From: Otatea glauca
Lineage: Eukaryota; Streptophyta; Magnoliopsida; Poales; Poaceae
DNA: 64,000 nt
Direction of reading: 5' to 3'
Assembly: GCA_036346275.1 (NCBI GenBank)
Contig: JAYEVK010000185.1
Coordinates: 148,992 to 212,991 of the forward strand
Each line of letters starts with the position of its first letter. Within the stretch, counting starts at the first letter, position 1. The notes beneath the pieces were generated by a model that ran no database searches, was not told the DNA's origin, and worked only from the letters and a program-made list of their open reading frames with translations. Below, one piece after another: positions 33,864 to 45,800 of this stretch. A program made the translations under genes and the position numbers.

Positions 33864-34611
33864 CTTGCAATCTAATTTGGATGTCGTGGGCACAACAGAA
33901 AGACAAGTAAACAAAATGGAAGGCTACCAATTGATGGTCGCTTTTATTTAATGGGTACAAAGGTAGTTCAAAGAAGGTAAGAAGGTAAGTTGAGAGAAGC
34001 ATGGTTGTTCGCTTTTTTGCCATTTTCCTTAATCCGCAATTTTTTTGCCTTATTCACCTTCACTAAAAGTGGATCTTCATGCATAATTATGTATACACCC
34101 ATTAGAGCACTTGAAGCACATAAGTGCATTAAAAGGCTATGAAACAAGAGGTAAATGTAAAAGTTCTGTTTCATAACAGAACATAATTTCTTTTCTTCAC
34201 AACCTCAAAAGATTTTCATGCACCTTCTTGATATTTGCTTCCTAAGCATCTCAAGATGCAATGTAATAAAATAAACATGTAATAGCCAACATCATTAGAG
34301 CACCATTTTCGTAAATCTCAAAATATCTCCATCGAAATTGACACAAATGAAACCAAAGATGCCATTCACTACATATCCAATTGGTCAACAACAGATTGAA
34401 AAAAGGCCAAGACAAATGCATACACAAATAGATTAATCACAGCAGGATAATAAATAAAATTTGGTGGCATTGCACATTCTGCTCATGACAAAGAAGGTAG
34501 CTTAGTATATCTCCTAGGTCCTAAACAATCTTGTCAAGTACACCTAGACAGCAGAATCAAATCATAAACCACCACGATTCAACAATTAAATTTCAGTTCA
34601 TCCGCACTCAG
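33864..34611 (-). other. CACTA second-gene leader/upstream stretch
   Basis: AT-rich sequence between the ATG at 33863 and the GC-rich leader block. It may hold a first intron. No coding signal; short open frames are not supported. Confidence 0.45.
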
Positions 34612-34800
34612 GTTCGACGAGGGGAGGAGTCGGCGATGGGGAGGCGTGGCGCTGGGCGGCGCCGGCGATGGGGAGGCGTCGCGAGGGGCGGGTCGGAGAT
34701 GGGGAGGCGCCGACGAGGGGAGGAGTCGGCGATGGGGAGGCGTCGGACGACGGGGCAAGGCCGGCGATGGGGAGGAGGCGGCGCGCGGGCGGAGACGAAT
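34612..34800 (-). repeat. GC-rich imperfect repeat in second-gene 5' leader
   Basis: GGCGATGGGGAGGCG and close variants recur at about 34630, 34667, 34697, 34730 and 34764, with AACCCTAGT on the minus strand at 34799. This composition is common in grass 5' leaders. A 96-codon frame across it on the plus strand is low complexity and rejected as a gene. Confidence 0.7.
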
Positions 34801-34856
34801 ACTAGGGTTTTGAGCGCGTGAGTGGAAGAGTGGAGAATGACAGATCCGCAGAGTGC

Positions 34857-34866
34857 GATTTTATAG
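34857..34866 (-). promoter_or_regulatory. TATA box of the CACTA second gene
   Basis: Minus-strand CTATAAAATC, with the palindromic array directly upstream (34870-35101) and the AAACCCTAG-containing leader downstream. The layout mirrors the TNP2 promoter at 50612. Confidence 0.65.
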
Positions 34867-34869
34867 GTC

Positions 34870-35101
34870 ACCCATATCACGCAGCGGTTCTACATAAGAA
34901 CCGCTCGATATAAAATATCATAGACGGTTCGTAAATAGAACCGCTGCGTGATATTAATTTATCACTGCATGACGGTTCTATATTATAACCGTCTGAAATA
35001 GTTTATATGGCAGACGGTTATGTAACAAAACCGTCTGTGATATTAATTTATCACAGACGGTCCTATATTAGAACCATCTGTGATGAAGATTTAAACAGAC
35101 T
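34870..35101. repeat. Internal subterminal-type palindromic repeat array of CACTA
   Basis: About four to five units of GACGGTT-(8 to 12 bases)-AACCGTCTGTGATATT: near 34886, 34921, 34970, 35013 and 35055. The units match those of both element ends, and the right edge ATCTGTGATGAAG ... AAACAGAC resembles the inner edge of the left array at 29262-29282. No terminal CACTA motif is present here, so it is not the end of a nested second element. Confidence 0.88.
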
Positions 35102-35294
35102 CATTGCTATGGTAAATCCAAAAGTTTGGCCTTCTTGACATAATGTATACAAGATATGGAATTGTAGATGAAGCAATATCAAGAAGGAAAGAAAACTATA
35201 TTACATAAATCAGATGCATATATACACAAAGTTGTTTTTAATTTCAAGCATCTCATTACAAACAACTATATTATCTTCTAGAGTACACTTAAAA
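35102..35294 (-). other. TNP2 3' flank
   Basis: AT-rich sequence between the internal array and the TNP2 stop; presumably its 3' untranslated region. Nothing else seen. Confidence 0.45.
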
Positions 35295-38200
35295 TCATAA
35301 CTCCACTTGCTTATTCTTTTGTATAAAAATTAGCCCTTCATGATGATCGACGCGTGCGTAGCTAGCTTCTTCGGGTTGTTCTTCCTGGACTGTGATGCTC
35401 GTTCCGATAGGAGGCAACTCTTCGAATTGATTGTATTCTTCCTCATCTACTACATTCTCTACTCCGACAATCCTTCTTTTTCCCTGAAGAACTACATGTC
35501 TCTTCTTGTTGGACGGGTCGATTACATAGAATACTTGAACAGCTTGGTTAGCGAGTATGAATGGTTCATCTTGGTATCCGACGCGTGTGAGGTCAACAGT
35601 AGTGACACCGTACTTGTCAACCTTCACGTGCTGGAGGTGGACCCAACGACACCTAAATAAGGGGATCTTGAATAGTACATAGTCAAGCTCCCAAATATCC
35701 TCTATGAACCCATAGTAGGAGCTCCTCGTTGACCCAACGGTGTTGAACGCATCTATGCACACACCGCTATTCTGGTTTGTGCTCTTCATGTCCTGATCTC
35801 TCGTGTAAAATGTGTACCCATTTAAGTCGTAACCTTTCCATGTTACAACTGTAAATGTTGGCCCTTTTGCCAACCATGTGAGCGTATCACCAGAAGAGGT
35901 CCCAGTGATGGGTCGCTCCTTCAGCCATCTGTTAAACTGAAGGTTATGCTGTCTCATGATCTAAGGCTCTTGCCGCGTCGATTCTCTTGCCGCAGCCAGT
36001 GCTTATGCTCGTCGATGTACGGGGACACTACAGCCATGTGTTGCAAAACCGTGAAATGAGCTTGAGCATAGGAAGCCGGATCAGACGTGATTGCTTTCCT
36101 TCCGATGGTCCCGAAGCCCTGGAGTCTCCCCTCATGGCGAGATCGAGGCACACCTATTGGTTCGACCTGAGCCATGTAATCGACGCAGAACTTTACGACT
36201 TCTTTGGTTGCATAACCTTCGACAATGCTACCCTCCGGCCGAGATCGATTTCGTACGTAGGACTTGAGAATCCCCATATACCTCTCGAATGGGTACATGC
36301 TACGTACGAACACGGGCCCACATATCTTTATCTCTGTCACAAGGTGAACAACGAGATGGACCATGATAACGAAAAACGACGGAGGGAAATACATCTCAAG
36401 ATTACATAGAGTCATCACCACCTCAGCCTGCAGTGCATCTAGTGCTTCGAGATCGATTACCTTCTGAGCAATTGTGTTAAAGAAATAACACAGCCTCGTG
36501 ATTGTCTCCCGAACCTTGACTGGCAAAATACTTCTAATTGCCACAGGGAGCATTTGTGTCATCAACACATGACAATCATGAGACTTCATGCCAACTAATT
36601 TCAAATCTTGCATCGAAACAAGTCTCTTCATGTTAGAGGAGTAACCGGACAGAACTTTCACACCATGCAAGCACTGGCACAGTTTAGTTCTCTCGGCCTT
36701 AGACAAAGTGTAACAAGGTGTTCGCAATATGTTCGGCTCAGATTCGCTCTCTTTCGGTGCTAACTCAGTCTTATGCCCATATCGACCAAGTCAAGGCGCA
36801 TTGATATCGCCCTTTGATTTGCCTTTAATATTCAATAAGAGACCAATCAAGCTATCACAGACATTCTTCTCCACGCATCACGCCGATGCAAAGGTCGAAC
36901 TTCTAGGTGCTCCCAATAAGGTAGGTCCCAAAATATTGATCTCTTCTTCCACGTGCTCTTCTCACGGACCTCGATTTACGCCTTTCCAAACGCAACATCC
37001 AAGTTCTTAACCATATCATGGATATCTATCCCACTTAAAGGCTTTGGAGCTAAACCGTCTTCGTTCGTTCTATCAAATTGTTTTTTCATTTTGCGGTATG
37101 GGTGATTCCTCCGAAGGAACCTACGGTGATGCATGTAAACAGTTTTGCGTGAGTGATTCAGCCACACACTCTCGGTATTGTCTAAGCAGTGAGTGCAAGT
37201 TTTGGTCCCTTTTGTACTCTGGCCTGATAGGTTACCAAGGGTAGGGTAATCATTTATGGTGCAGAACAAAAGGCAGTGCAAAGTGAAGTTCTCTCGTTTG
37301 TACGCATCCCATACCTGTACCCCGGGAACCCATAGTGTTTTCAGATCTTCCACCAATGGTGCTAGGTACACATCAATATCGCTCCTGTGTGTTTCGGTCC
37401 TTGGATAAGTACAGACAACAAAATGTACTTCCGCTTCATACACAACCAAGGAGGAAGGTTGTAGATACAGAGATTCACGGGCCAAGTACTATGCCGGCTG
37501 CTCATGTTACCGAAAGGATTCATTCCATCCAGACTCAATCCAAACCTTATATTCCTGATCCTCACGAATTCTTGAAACCTCCTATCGATGTTTCTCCATT
37601 GGATGGAATCGCAGGGTGCCTTAGCATTCCATCGTTCTTACGCTCCTCCTAGTGCCAACGCAATAGTTTTGCCTCATTTGGGTTCGCAAACAAACGCTTC
37701 AAACGAGGAATTATAGGCAGATACCATGCCACCTTAGCAGGAGGTCCTTTCATCACCGGGTGCCCTCATCATCATCATCCGAATGACTCTTACGCTTGTA
37801 CCGGATGCGCTGCACACAGGACATATGTGCAAGTTCGCGTACTCTTGGCGGACAGATACGAATGTTCTGGACATGCATGTATTCTTTCTACATCCATTCC
37901 CAAGGGACAAAGAACCTTTTTAGCTTTGTAGGTGGTTGTCGGCAACTCGTTTCCCTCGGAAAGCATGTCCGCCAATAAACTTAACAGCGCTGTGAAACTC
38001 TTTATCTGATCAACCGCTGCTTGCTTTCAATTTCAAAGAATTCAAGCACGGATGACAACCTTGTGTATTTCGACTTGCAGCCTGTGAACAAAGGTTTCTC
38101 CGAGTCCTCCATCAAGACCCGGAATTTACCATATTCTCTATCATCACGGTTGCCTTCTACATCACGCAGCATCTGATTCAGATTATCTTCCTACAACCTA

Positions 38201-38523
38201 TCCTCATCGGAACCACAATCGATATGACCATCCAACATATCATTGACTTCGTCGACCATGTTAATACCTGCTTCCTGTATCTCCTGCTCTTCACCGTGAC
38301 TGGTCGAACATGTATACCCCCTTTTGAAACCCCTAATAATCAAGTGTGCTTCGATCCATGCAAAGATTCAAACATCTTCGATTCTCACAGTCAATGCACG
38401 GACAAGACATAAACTGCCCCCCTTATTAAACATATCCTCTTATGCAGCTCTTCTAAAAGCGGAGACGCCATTCATGTACTCGACACTCACACGGTTCTTA
38501 GTGTACATCCATCTTCGGTCCAT
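35295..38523 (-). pseudogene. CACTA transposase TNP2
   Basis: The transposase that cuts and joins the element ends. The minus-strand start MDRRWMYTKNRVSVEY at 38523 is the transposase-associated N-terminus. The tnp2 core is readable at about 37565-36976 (GMNPFGNMSSRHSTWP, CMKRKYILLSVLIQGPKH, DIDVYLAPLVEDLKTLW, TLHCLLFCTINDYPTLGNLSG). 36727-35954 contains the DUF4218 segment (SHDCHVLMTQMLPVAIR, MYFPPSFFVIMVHLVVHLV, RPEGSIVEGY). 35957-35295 contains the DUF4216 segment (LFRCRWVHLQH, VFYVIDPSNKK). Frame breaks lie between 38520 and 37570 and between 36976 and 36730; some may be introns or sequence error. Element F sits 115 bp upstream of the ATG. Confidence 0.88.
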
Positions 38524-38637
38524 CTACGCCAAGCAATACAACATTTAGTGTTAATGCAATTAAAACCCATTCTACCCTTACAAAGAAAGAACACATGAAT
38601 ATCTACAAGCTAAATCTAAAAATCATCAAATTCCATT

Positions 38638-38642
38638 CTTAA
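38638..38642. other. Left target-site duplication of element F (CTTAA)
   Basis: CTTAA before TGTAACATCCC; the identical CTTAA follows the 3' LTR at 50417-50421. Confidence 0.95.
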
Positions 38643-41600
38643 TGTAACATCCCAAAATTTGGCTTATAATTTCGCCATATGCTTTTTGGTGATTTTTCAA
38701 TTTATTGGATTTTTTTCCGTAAATTAATTGAATTGAATTTAATTAAGTATATTGAACCTTTGTGAAAACTAAATATATATAGATAAAGTTAATATAAAGT
38801 TTTACCAAAAATATTTTATTTGTGCTCGTAATGTCTCAAAGTATTTATGAGAATTTTCTCGATTTTTCCCGATATTTTAATTGCTTAAAGTAGATTAATC
38901 TAATTTCGGAATTATTTTAAATCAAAAGCTTTTGAAAATCGAGTGAATAAAGATCGGGCCAAGCCCAAGATCGCGGCGTAGCGCCCATCGACGCGGCGCC
39001 CGATCACCGCTTCGCCGCCGCGCGCGGGTCGTTGGATGAAGATCGACGGCCGTCTCCTTCGCGAACCCTAGCGCTTCGCCGCTGGATTGAGATCGAGCGG
39101 TCGGATCGCTTGCGTTGTTTTGGTAAGTTTAGATCTCGCCGCTGATTTTGGAAAGAGCGGATCGGATCGTATCACCGGATCTAATCTCGCCGCCGTTGTA
39201 AATCGGACGGCCGCCGCCTTCGCCTCCGATTCGGTTTTCCAACTGCCGCCGCTTGCCGCCGCCGCCGCGTGATTTAGGGTTGCCGCTTTAGCGCGCATGC
39301 CGAGGCTATAAAGCCGCAGCCCGCACACCGAGGTTCTCATCCCGCAGCGCATCCGCCGCTAGCTTCGCCGCTGAGTCACCGCCGCTTAGCCCCGAGAGCT
39401 CGCCGTAGTTTTCTAGCGCCCGCCGCTCGCTGCCCGCCGCCGCTGCCGCCGCTCGACGGTGGGTTCCAGCTGGTTCGCCACGCCGAGCCGCACCGAGCAG
39501 CCTACTCTTCGCCGCCGGCAGAGCCGTAACGCCGCCTGGTCGCCGCCGCCCTCGCTCTCCGAACTCGCCCGCGACATCGCCTGAGCTGAAGCGCAGACAC
39601 CGCCGGATCTCAATGACCATCCAGACGAGCCACGCCGCTTCGCTCGCAGAAACACCGTAAGCGTGACCGCTGGATCGTGGTTGTTCGGTGAGATCGCGCC
39701 GCTGCGTGAGAGCGTTAGCCGCCGATCGTCGCGCAGATGCGCCGCGCGGTCGAGCATCGCAGACGGGCGGCCGCAGCTTAATCGATGCGCGCCGCGTTTC
39801 GGGCGCGTGGTGCGAGGCGCCAGGCGCGGCCCACGGTGGACTGAGGCGGTTCCGTGGACCGAGTCCATGGACCAGCGACGGTCGGTCACCGATTGGTCCG
39901 AGTCGTATGACGCCCGCTGGCGCAATAAAATCTTTTCCAATAGAAAATAATTCGTAAAAATCGTAAATTCTATTTTCAGATTTTCAAGATTTATTCAAAC
40001 TTCAAAAGGCTATATCTTTTGCATTTTAACTCGATTTGAGTGTTTCAAATTTCTAAAAATTTGTAAAATCAAGATCTATTTATTGGTGAATTTTATTTTA
40101 TTTTTGGAGTTTGTTGCTCTCTGGTTTGGTGTTTATTTGCTATTTTGGCATCGCTTCGTGAGACGTTGAACCGCCGTGATCCTAAGAAGATTCGCCGCCC
40201 AAGACCCAAGCTCAGATCAAGACCAGCACCTACCCAAGGCAAGTTGTGCTTTGATCATGTTGCACCTAATTTTCACCAAATTACTATTTTGTCTTTTAAA
40301 CTTTATGCATGATATTTTATGTGTATAAATGATTTCAATTAACTGGGAATTAGATAATATGCCTATTTGAATTAAACCATACCTTGTCAATTATATGCCA
40401 TGATCTATTTGTCACCCTAGGATGTGGAATTATAGTTGATAATCAACATGGGCTAGTTAGATCGCCATAGATTGCTTAGCCATGCCACGCCATCACATGT
40501 GTCCGAATGTCGATACTTAATCTTGACTAATGGAATATGGAACAATGTTTATGAATTGTGTGTCATGTGTTGTCACACAATGATATCAAGTTGTCGTGGC
40601 GAGGAGGTCACACATCGGGATTGAAATGTTGATGGCATGTGGTGCTTGGTAATCAATCGGGTGGTAATGATTTTAGATTGAGGCAAGTGGCAAGGGCAAG
40701 GTGCCAAGGTGGGCCAGTTTGGTGGGTATGTGGAAGTCTTGCCTTAATCACCTTAAGGACTTAACCTTGCAAGCCTTTGACCCGAGTCTCTCTTGCAACC
40801 ACATGTCCTGGAATGGGACAACTTAGTGAATAATTTGTGAAACCTAGATTTTGCATCGTCGTGGTGAATAGTGAGTCCCGGTTACGGCTTAACTCACATG
40901 GCGCAAGAGGGGGCCTGCTGTGGTGGTTTAACCTTCAAGTTGTTGAAACCTTAGCGAGCAAAGATCGGGTCTAGGTGTAGCATTGTAAAGGCTTTGTTAT
41001 GATCACCGCCTTGGTGGTGTTTGGTTGTATCGTGGGTAAAGTGCATAACCTCCGCAGAGTGTACAATCTATTCAATAGCCGTGCTCACTGTATTGGGCAA
41101 TGCTCGGAATTACAGCTTAAGGGTTAGACTTTTGTTAAACAAAACTTGTTGGGATGGCAAGGTGCCATGGAAAGTGGAAAATTAATTTAGGATTGGAAAC
41201 TTGGTGTATTTCGTAAATATCAATTTATTAATTATCAGATTTGTTTTATCGCTTTCCAATCTATTTATTGTATTCTTGTTAAATGTCGCTTATTGCAAAA
41301 ATACCCTTACTAGCCATTCCTTTGGATTAAGCCAAACATATAGAATATTAGACTTGCATTATTTTGCACAACTTGTTGAGTGCTTTATGTACTCACCCCA
41401 TCAACAACAACTTCGTAAGAGGAAGAATCTACGCTACCATGGATGAGGATTATTTGATGCGAATGCTTAGGGTCCGAGCCTCGCTGCCTTGCCTCGTGGC
41501 GAATCGAGCGCCACCGCTTATTCTATTTCCGCCGCTCTCATTGATACTCTTTTTAAGCCCTGTGAGGCATTATTCATGTAAGACAACAGCTTATTATTAA

Positions 41601-41732
41601 TTAATGAAGTTTATGCTATATTTCACTGCGGTGTGACTATGATAGCATCTATGTTGAGCTGTGTGTACTAGCGTGATCCTCGACTAGTGCGGTATACACA
41701 GAGGGTCCTGATTTGCAAATTCGGTCCCGACA
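38643..41732 (+). repeat. Element F 5' LTR (3090 bp)
   Basis: TGTAACATCCCAAAATTTGG ... TCGGTCCCGACA. An AT-rich first 300 bp is followed by a ~1 kb GC-rich block (38950-39920) around the TATA box, then AT-rich sequence. Long open frames on either strand in the GC-rich block result from composition. Confidence 0.95.
39306..39313 (+). promoter_or_regulatory. TATA box of element F 5' LTR
   Basis: CTATAAAG; the 3' LTR copy reads CTATAAAAG (47990-47998), so one A is missing here. Transcription from here would leave about 3.6 kb before the gag ATG. Confidence 0.7.
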
Positions 41733-41736
41733 GAGG

Positions 41737-41750
41737 TGGTATCGAGCCAT
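41737..41750 (+). other. Element F primer-binding site (initiator Met type, one base missing)
   Basis: TGGTATCGAGCCAT begins four bases after the LTR. The initiator-Met-tRNA-complementary form is TGGTATCAGAGCC; the A of CAG is absent. The same base is absent from the PBS of elements C and E. Confidence 0.85.
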
Positions 41751-42935
41751 ACCGACTATAGGTCTTGGCCCTAGGTAGTTGGTATCTCTTAGAGTGTCCA
41801 AAATTATTTTCTAAAGAAAACAAGAAATTGACTAATATGAAACTCTTGGCTTATCTCATCCTCCTACTCTCATCCTTGCTAAATTACCTTCTTTTCGCTG
41901 TCGCTTCGAGTGGAGATCTTATTCAAAATTTTGTTTTGAATAGATGCCGATCTTTCACCCTTCGAGTCAAGACAGGTGGCTATGCCATGGAGCCGTGGAG
42001 AGTTCTTCAAGTGATTGAGGCTTTGATCGTCCGCTTCTACCGAGGAAGCAATCGAACGCCAACGTGTGCATCGGGGTTCTTCGCAAGTCGATCATCTTCG
42101 CCGAGAGTGCGACGAGACCACCTGCACCGATCCACATCACCGCCTGCAGGTTCACTTACGAGGTCGGAGTTCAGAGGTCGCTAGACTTGTTTCACGACGG
42201 ATCCGCCACGACTACGCCTACGAAGCCAGAACACAGATTTCGACTTCACCCGACAAAGGCGAAGCGCAAGCAAATACGACGGATCGTGGAAGGAGAGGTG
42301 CATCGCAGACACCTTGCCGAGTTCGCCACCGCCAGAGGATCACTTGAGGGACACGCGCAAGAACCGAGAGAGCAGCGGTGAGGCGTTGAGAGTGGCAGAG
42401 CGGAGCTTCAAAAGACCGCGACGCAGCAGCCAGAGTCATCGGCGAGCCGGAGGAGGCCTTGCAGTAGCCGAGGAAATAGCGGACCAAGTCGCCCAGAGCC
42501 GGATGAGGTCGCCAAGAAGAAGAAGAAGAAGACCCTAAGAGCGTGAGTGGGAGCCCGAGGAGCCAGCAGAGGGTCACCAGATAGGTTCGCACCCATGCCA
42601 CCCCACCCACCGCTGTATGCCCCGGATCGCCTCACCTGTGGTGGCCGGATGAGTGAGAGTCGGCCTTAGAGTTGTGTTGAGACTCGAGTGTTGAGTCGCG
42701 CTTTTAAGTTAGCCTTTACCCTTTAGTAGACGTTAAAGTTGCATGTTTAGTTGGTTCTAATTGTTTGTCGAGTGTGCAAGATGTGTTGCAAAGCCCTTAG
42801 GCATTGTAAGCAACCATACCAAGTAATAATAATAAAGATTATTTAAGTTGGGTTTAACCTGCTTCCGCTTTAGAAATTCTTGCATCTTATCTATGCTACA
42901 TCTATCTTTCCTAACCCAAGAAGCAATCGCTGCAG
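41751..42935 (+). other. Element F untranslated leader
   Basis: About 1.2 kb between PBS and gag ATG. A reverse-complement homologue occupies 62108-63253 in element E. No coding signal that survives comparison with E. Contains GC-rich patches (42020-42620). Confidence 0.7.
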
Positions 42936-43968
42936 ATGGTGAACACTGCAAAGAACAATGGGGCTTCGGAAGTGGTCTACGCCAGCAACAATCCCAATGA
43001 AGGAGTACCACCGCAGCAAGCACCGCCAAAGGATATGCGTAACTTGGGAGCTTTTCTCGCAAGCAAACTCGCTTGATGCGCACTATGATGCGCAGATGAC
43101 CAATATGGTCGCAGCCAACAACCCTCACCGAAAGCGTAACAACAATGGCGGGCCTCGCCTTACTCCAAGTTGTCGACTTCATGAGGACCCGACCGCCAAC
43201 ATTCTCGCAACGCCAACCCTTGGAAGCGTATGATTGGTCGAGAACCATTGAGAGGAAGTTGTACATCACACAATGTGAAGGGCATGAGAGGGTTCTTTAC
43301 GCATCCCATCGCCTAGAGGGAACACCGCAGAATGGTGGGAGAACCATCGTATACTCATGAGGCACCCATGGAAATCACGTGGGAAGAGTTCGCAACGGCC
43401 TTCGCCAGCACTCACGCACTGCAGGGAATGATGGACCCAAAAGGAAGAATTAGGGCGCTTAACAAGGAGGCCAACCGTGGTCGATTACTTGAACAAATTC
43501 ACACGCTTAGCACGCTTATGCTCCTCAAGATGTAGCGACGGACAAGGCTAGATACCCCGCTTCATGAAAGGACTAAACTCGTGGTCGCAAGTGGGCCGAC
43601 ATCCACACTTTTCCGATTTCCAAGAATTGGTAAACAAGGCTTTGATTCTCGAGGATAAGCGCAAGGAGCTTGGGGAAAATCGCAAACGCTGATGACTAAC
43701 CTGTGGACGCCTAACCACCTACGAATGAGGATGACCCCGCAATGCTTGCTAGGTTCCAACCACAAGTCGTTAACAAGCCAAGAACACCGCACCGCGACCA
43801 TCGTGACAAGGTTATCGACGCCCAAGGTAACAATGCTCAAGGGGAGTGCAGAACACCGCCGTAAGGTGCTAAGCTTGCAATGAGTCAGCATTATGCTAAT
43901 AGATGTCCCCGTAAAGGAGGAATCACGCCAAGCGCTTTCAACCTTGGAACGACACCGCTAAGGCACCG
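42936..43968 (+). pseudogene. Element F gag (frames broken)
   Basis: The capsid/nucleocapsid precursor starts at the ATG reading MVNTAKNNGASEVVYA, the normal N-terminus of Tekay gag, equivalent to 62107 in element E. Downstream fragments in different frames include MEITWEEFATAFASTHA (about 43368), an equivalent of the DYLNKFTRLARYAPQD region (43485-43540) and FMKGLN (43563). The zinc-knuckle end (NRCPRKGG) lies near 43898. Frame changes coincide with positions where one base of a CAG/CTG or CG-rich word appears lost relative to the family. Confidence 0.82.
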
Positions 43969-44600
43969 ATGACGGAGCGAATCGAGGAGCCGGACAGCAG
44001 GAGTGACGCTCAAGCTACTATTCGAGGCGTAGTCAACCACATCACCGCCGATGGAGCCTGTGAAGCATCGACGTCAGATCGGGTAAGTTTTTGTAAACTC
44101 AAGACTGCAATAAGATTATTTGATTCAGAGCTTCACATTCATTTGTCTCTCGAGCTTTTGCATCTAAAAATGGTTTAAGCATGAAAATCTCAAGTGTGTG
44201 ATGCTAGTTCAAGCCCCGTGATCCGAGTTAAGATCTAATATTGATGTTTGGGGTAAAGTCGATAATTAACGGGTAGAGTTCCTAGCTAACTTAATTATTC
44301 TAGATGCCCAAGTTTTAGATGTTATCCTTGGTATGGATTGGTTAACCAAGCATAAGACGGTATTGGATTGTGGTCAAGGGTTGTATCCATTGAGAGCCCT
44401 ACAGAGAAAAGGTGGAATTCGAGTTTACATCGCCCGCAAGGGTCAATTAATGGTTAATAGCATGAAAGCCACAAGATTGAGGACGTGCGCTGGTCAAAGA
44501 ATATCCAGATGTATTTCCAGAGGATCCGCCAGAATGCCGCTGCATCGTGACATCGAGTTTGTCATTGAGTTAGTACCGTACAAGACCAATAGCAAAAAGA
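43969..44600 (+). pseudogene. Element F aspartic protease (frame broken at active site)
   Basis: ATIRGVVNHITADGA marks the gag-protease linker, then RLFDSE where the family has FDSG; a one-base loss in CAGGAG shifts the frame right at the catalytic motif. The DNA after it still encodes, in the next frame, the SHSF.S segment. VILGMDWLTKHKTVLDCG follows at about 44320-44370. Element E loses a different base of the same CAGGAG word (60820). Confidence 0.82.
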
Positions 44601-45365
44601 CCTTACCGGATGCCTACCGATGAGTTAGTAGAGATGAAGAAACAGATCGACGAGTTATTAGAGAAAGGTTTTATAAGACCAAGTTCGCCGCCATGGGGAG
44701 CGCCAGCTTTGTTTGTCGTGAAAAAGGATGGAAGCCTTAGAATGTGTATTGATTACCGTGCACTTAATGAAGTGACGATTAAGAATAAGTATCCGCTGCA
44801 AGGATTGATGATCCGCTCGACCAGCTTGAGAGGAGCCGAGTTTTCCAAGATAGACCTTCGCTCCGATATCATCAACTAAAGATTCTGACGAAGATGTTCC
44901 AAAACCGCATTTTCTTCAAGATACGGACATTATGAGTTCACGGTCATGTCTTTTGATTGACCAATGCGCCAAACTTATTTCATGAACTTGATGAATAAGA
45001 TTTTCATGGAATACTTGGACAAGTTTGTTGTTGTGTTCATAGATGATATTTTGGTATATTCAAGACCAAGCAGAGCACGCAAATCATCCGAGGCTAGTGT
45101 TGGAAAAGTCATGAGCAACAAATTGATGCTAAATTCAAGAATGCGACTTTTGGAAGGAAAAGGTGGAATTTCTGGCCATGTCATGATCGCAGAAGGAGTT
45201 GTCACGACCCAAGCAAAGTGGAGGCAAGTGTTGCATTGGGAGCAACCAAAGTCCGCCACTCAAGTCCAAGTTTTCGGGAATGGCAGGATATTATCGCGGT
45301 TCATAGAAGGATTTTCGACGATTGCTAGACCTCTTACTCGCTTATTGAAAAGGAAAAGAAATTTT
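44601..45365 (+). pseudogene. Element F reverse transcriptase
   Basis: MPTDELVEMKKQIDELLEKG at 44610, then PPWGAPALFVVKKDGSLRMC, YRALNEVTIKNKYPL, FSKIDL (about 44840) and the catalytic FVVVFIDDILVYS near 45022-45062. Several one-base losses shift the frame, for instance just before the LRSGYHQ box and after YS. GHVMIAEGV and LHWEQP mark the RT thumb. Length agrees with the family when the shifts are ignored, unlike G1, where a true deletion occurs. Confidence 0.87.
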
Positions 45366-45800
45366 CATGGACGCCGATTGTGATAAGAGTTTTGAGGAAT
45401 TAAAGAAGCGCTTAACAACATTTCTGTTGGTTTTGCCTAATGTTCGTAATACTTGATATATATCAGGATGCGCCAAGACAGGTCTTGATGCGATTGATGC
45501 AAGAGGGTAAAGTGGTCGATATGCGCCAAGGCGCTTAAGACCGCATGAAGGAAATTATCCTACGATGACTTGGAATTGGTCGCCGTGGTGCATGCCTTGA
45601 AATTGTGGCGCCATTATCTCATTGGAAATAGATGAGATATATACTGACCATAAGAGTTTGAAATATATTTTCACTCAATCGATCTCAATATGAGGCAAAG
45701 GAGATGGTTGGAATTAATCAAGGATTATAACATGGGAATTCATTACCATCCGAAAAGCAAATGTGGTAGCCGATGCCTTAAGTCGCAAGAGCTACGTGGC
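45366..45800 (+). pseudogene. Element F RNase H
   Basis: The RNase H region is present but heavily frame-broken: FEELKKRLTT (about 45391), YDDLELVAVVHALKLW (about 45560-45610), YTDHKSLKYIFT (about 45641-45675) and MRQRRWLELIKDYN (about 45690), ending ADALSR at 45770-45785. These are the segments missing from G1. Confidence 0.8.

Noticed and set aside
34531..34821. 96-codon plus-strand ORF rich in Gly/Arg
   Set aside because: It is a translation of the GC-rich GGCGATGGGGAGG repeat in the leader of the CACTA second gene; low complexity, no homologue pattern, wrong strand for the gene.
35340..36409. Plus-strand ORFs of 106 and 140 codons
   Set aside because: Shadows of the TNP2 frame on the minus strand, which has recognisable domains.
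39306..39940. Open frames of 104-175 codons on the minus strand in the F LTR, and similar ones at 48022-48583 and 56389-57149
   Set aside because: They lie in the GC-rich block of Tekay LTRs, overlap on several frames and are not preserved between the two LTR copies.
42064..42610. ORFs of about 75-140 codons in the F leader on both strands
   Set aside because: The homologous leader in element E (62527-62943) does not keep the same frames; no domain is seen.
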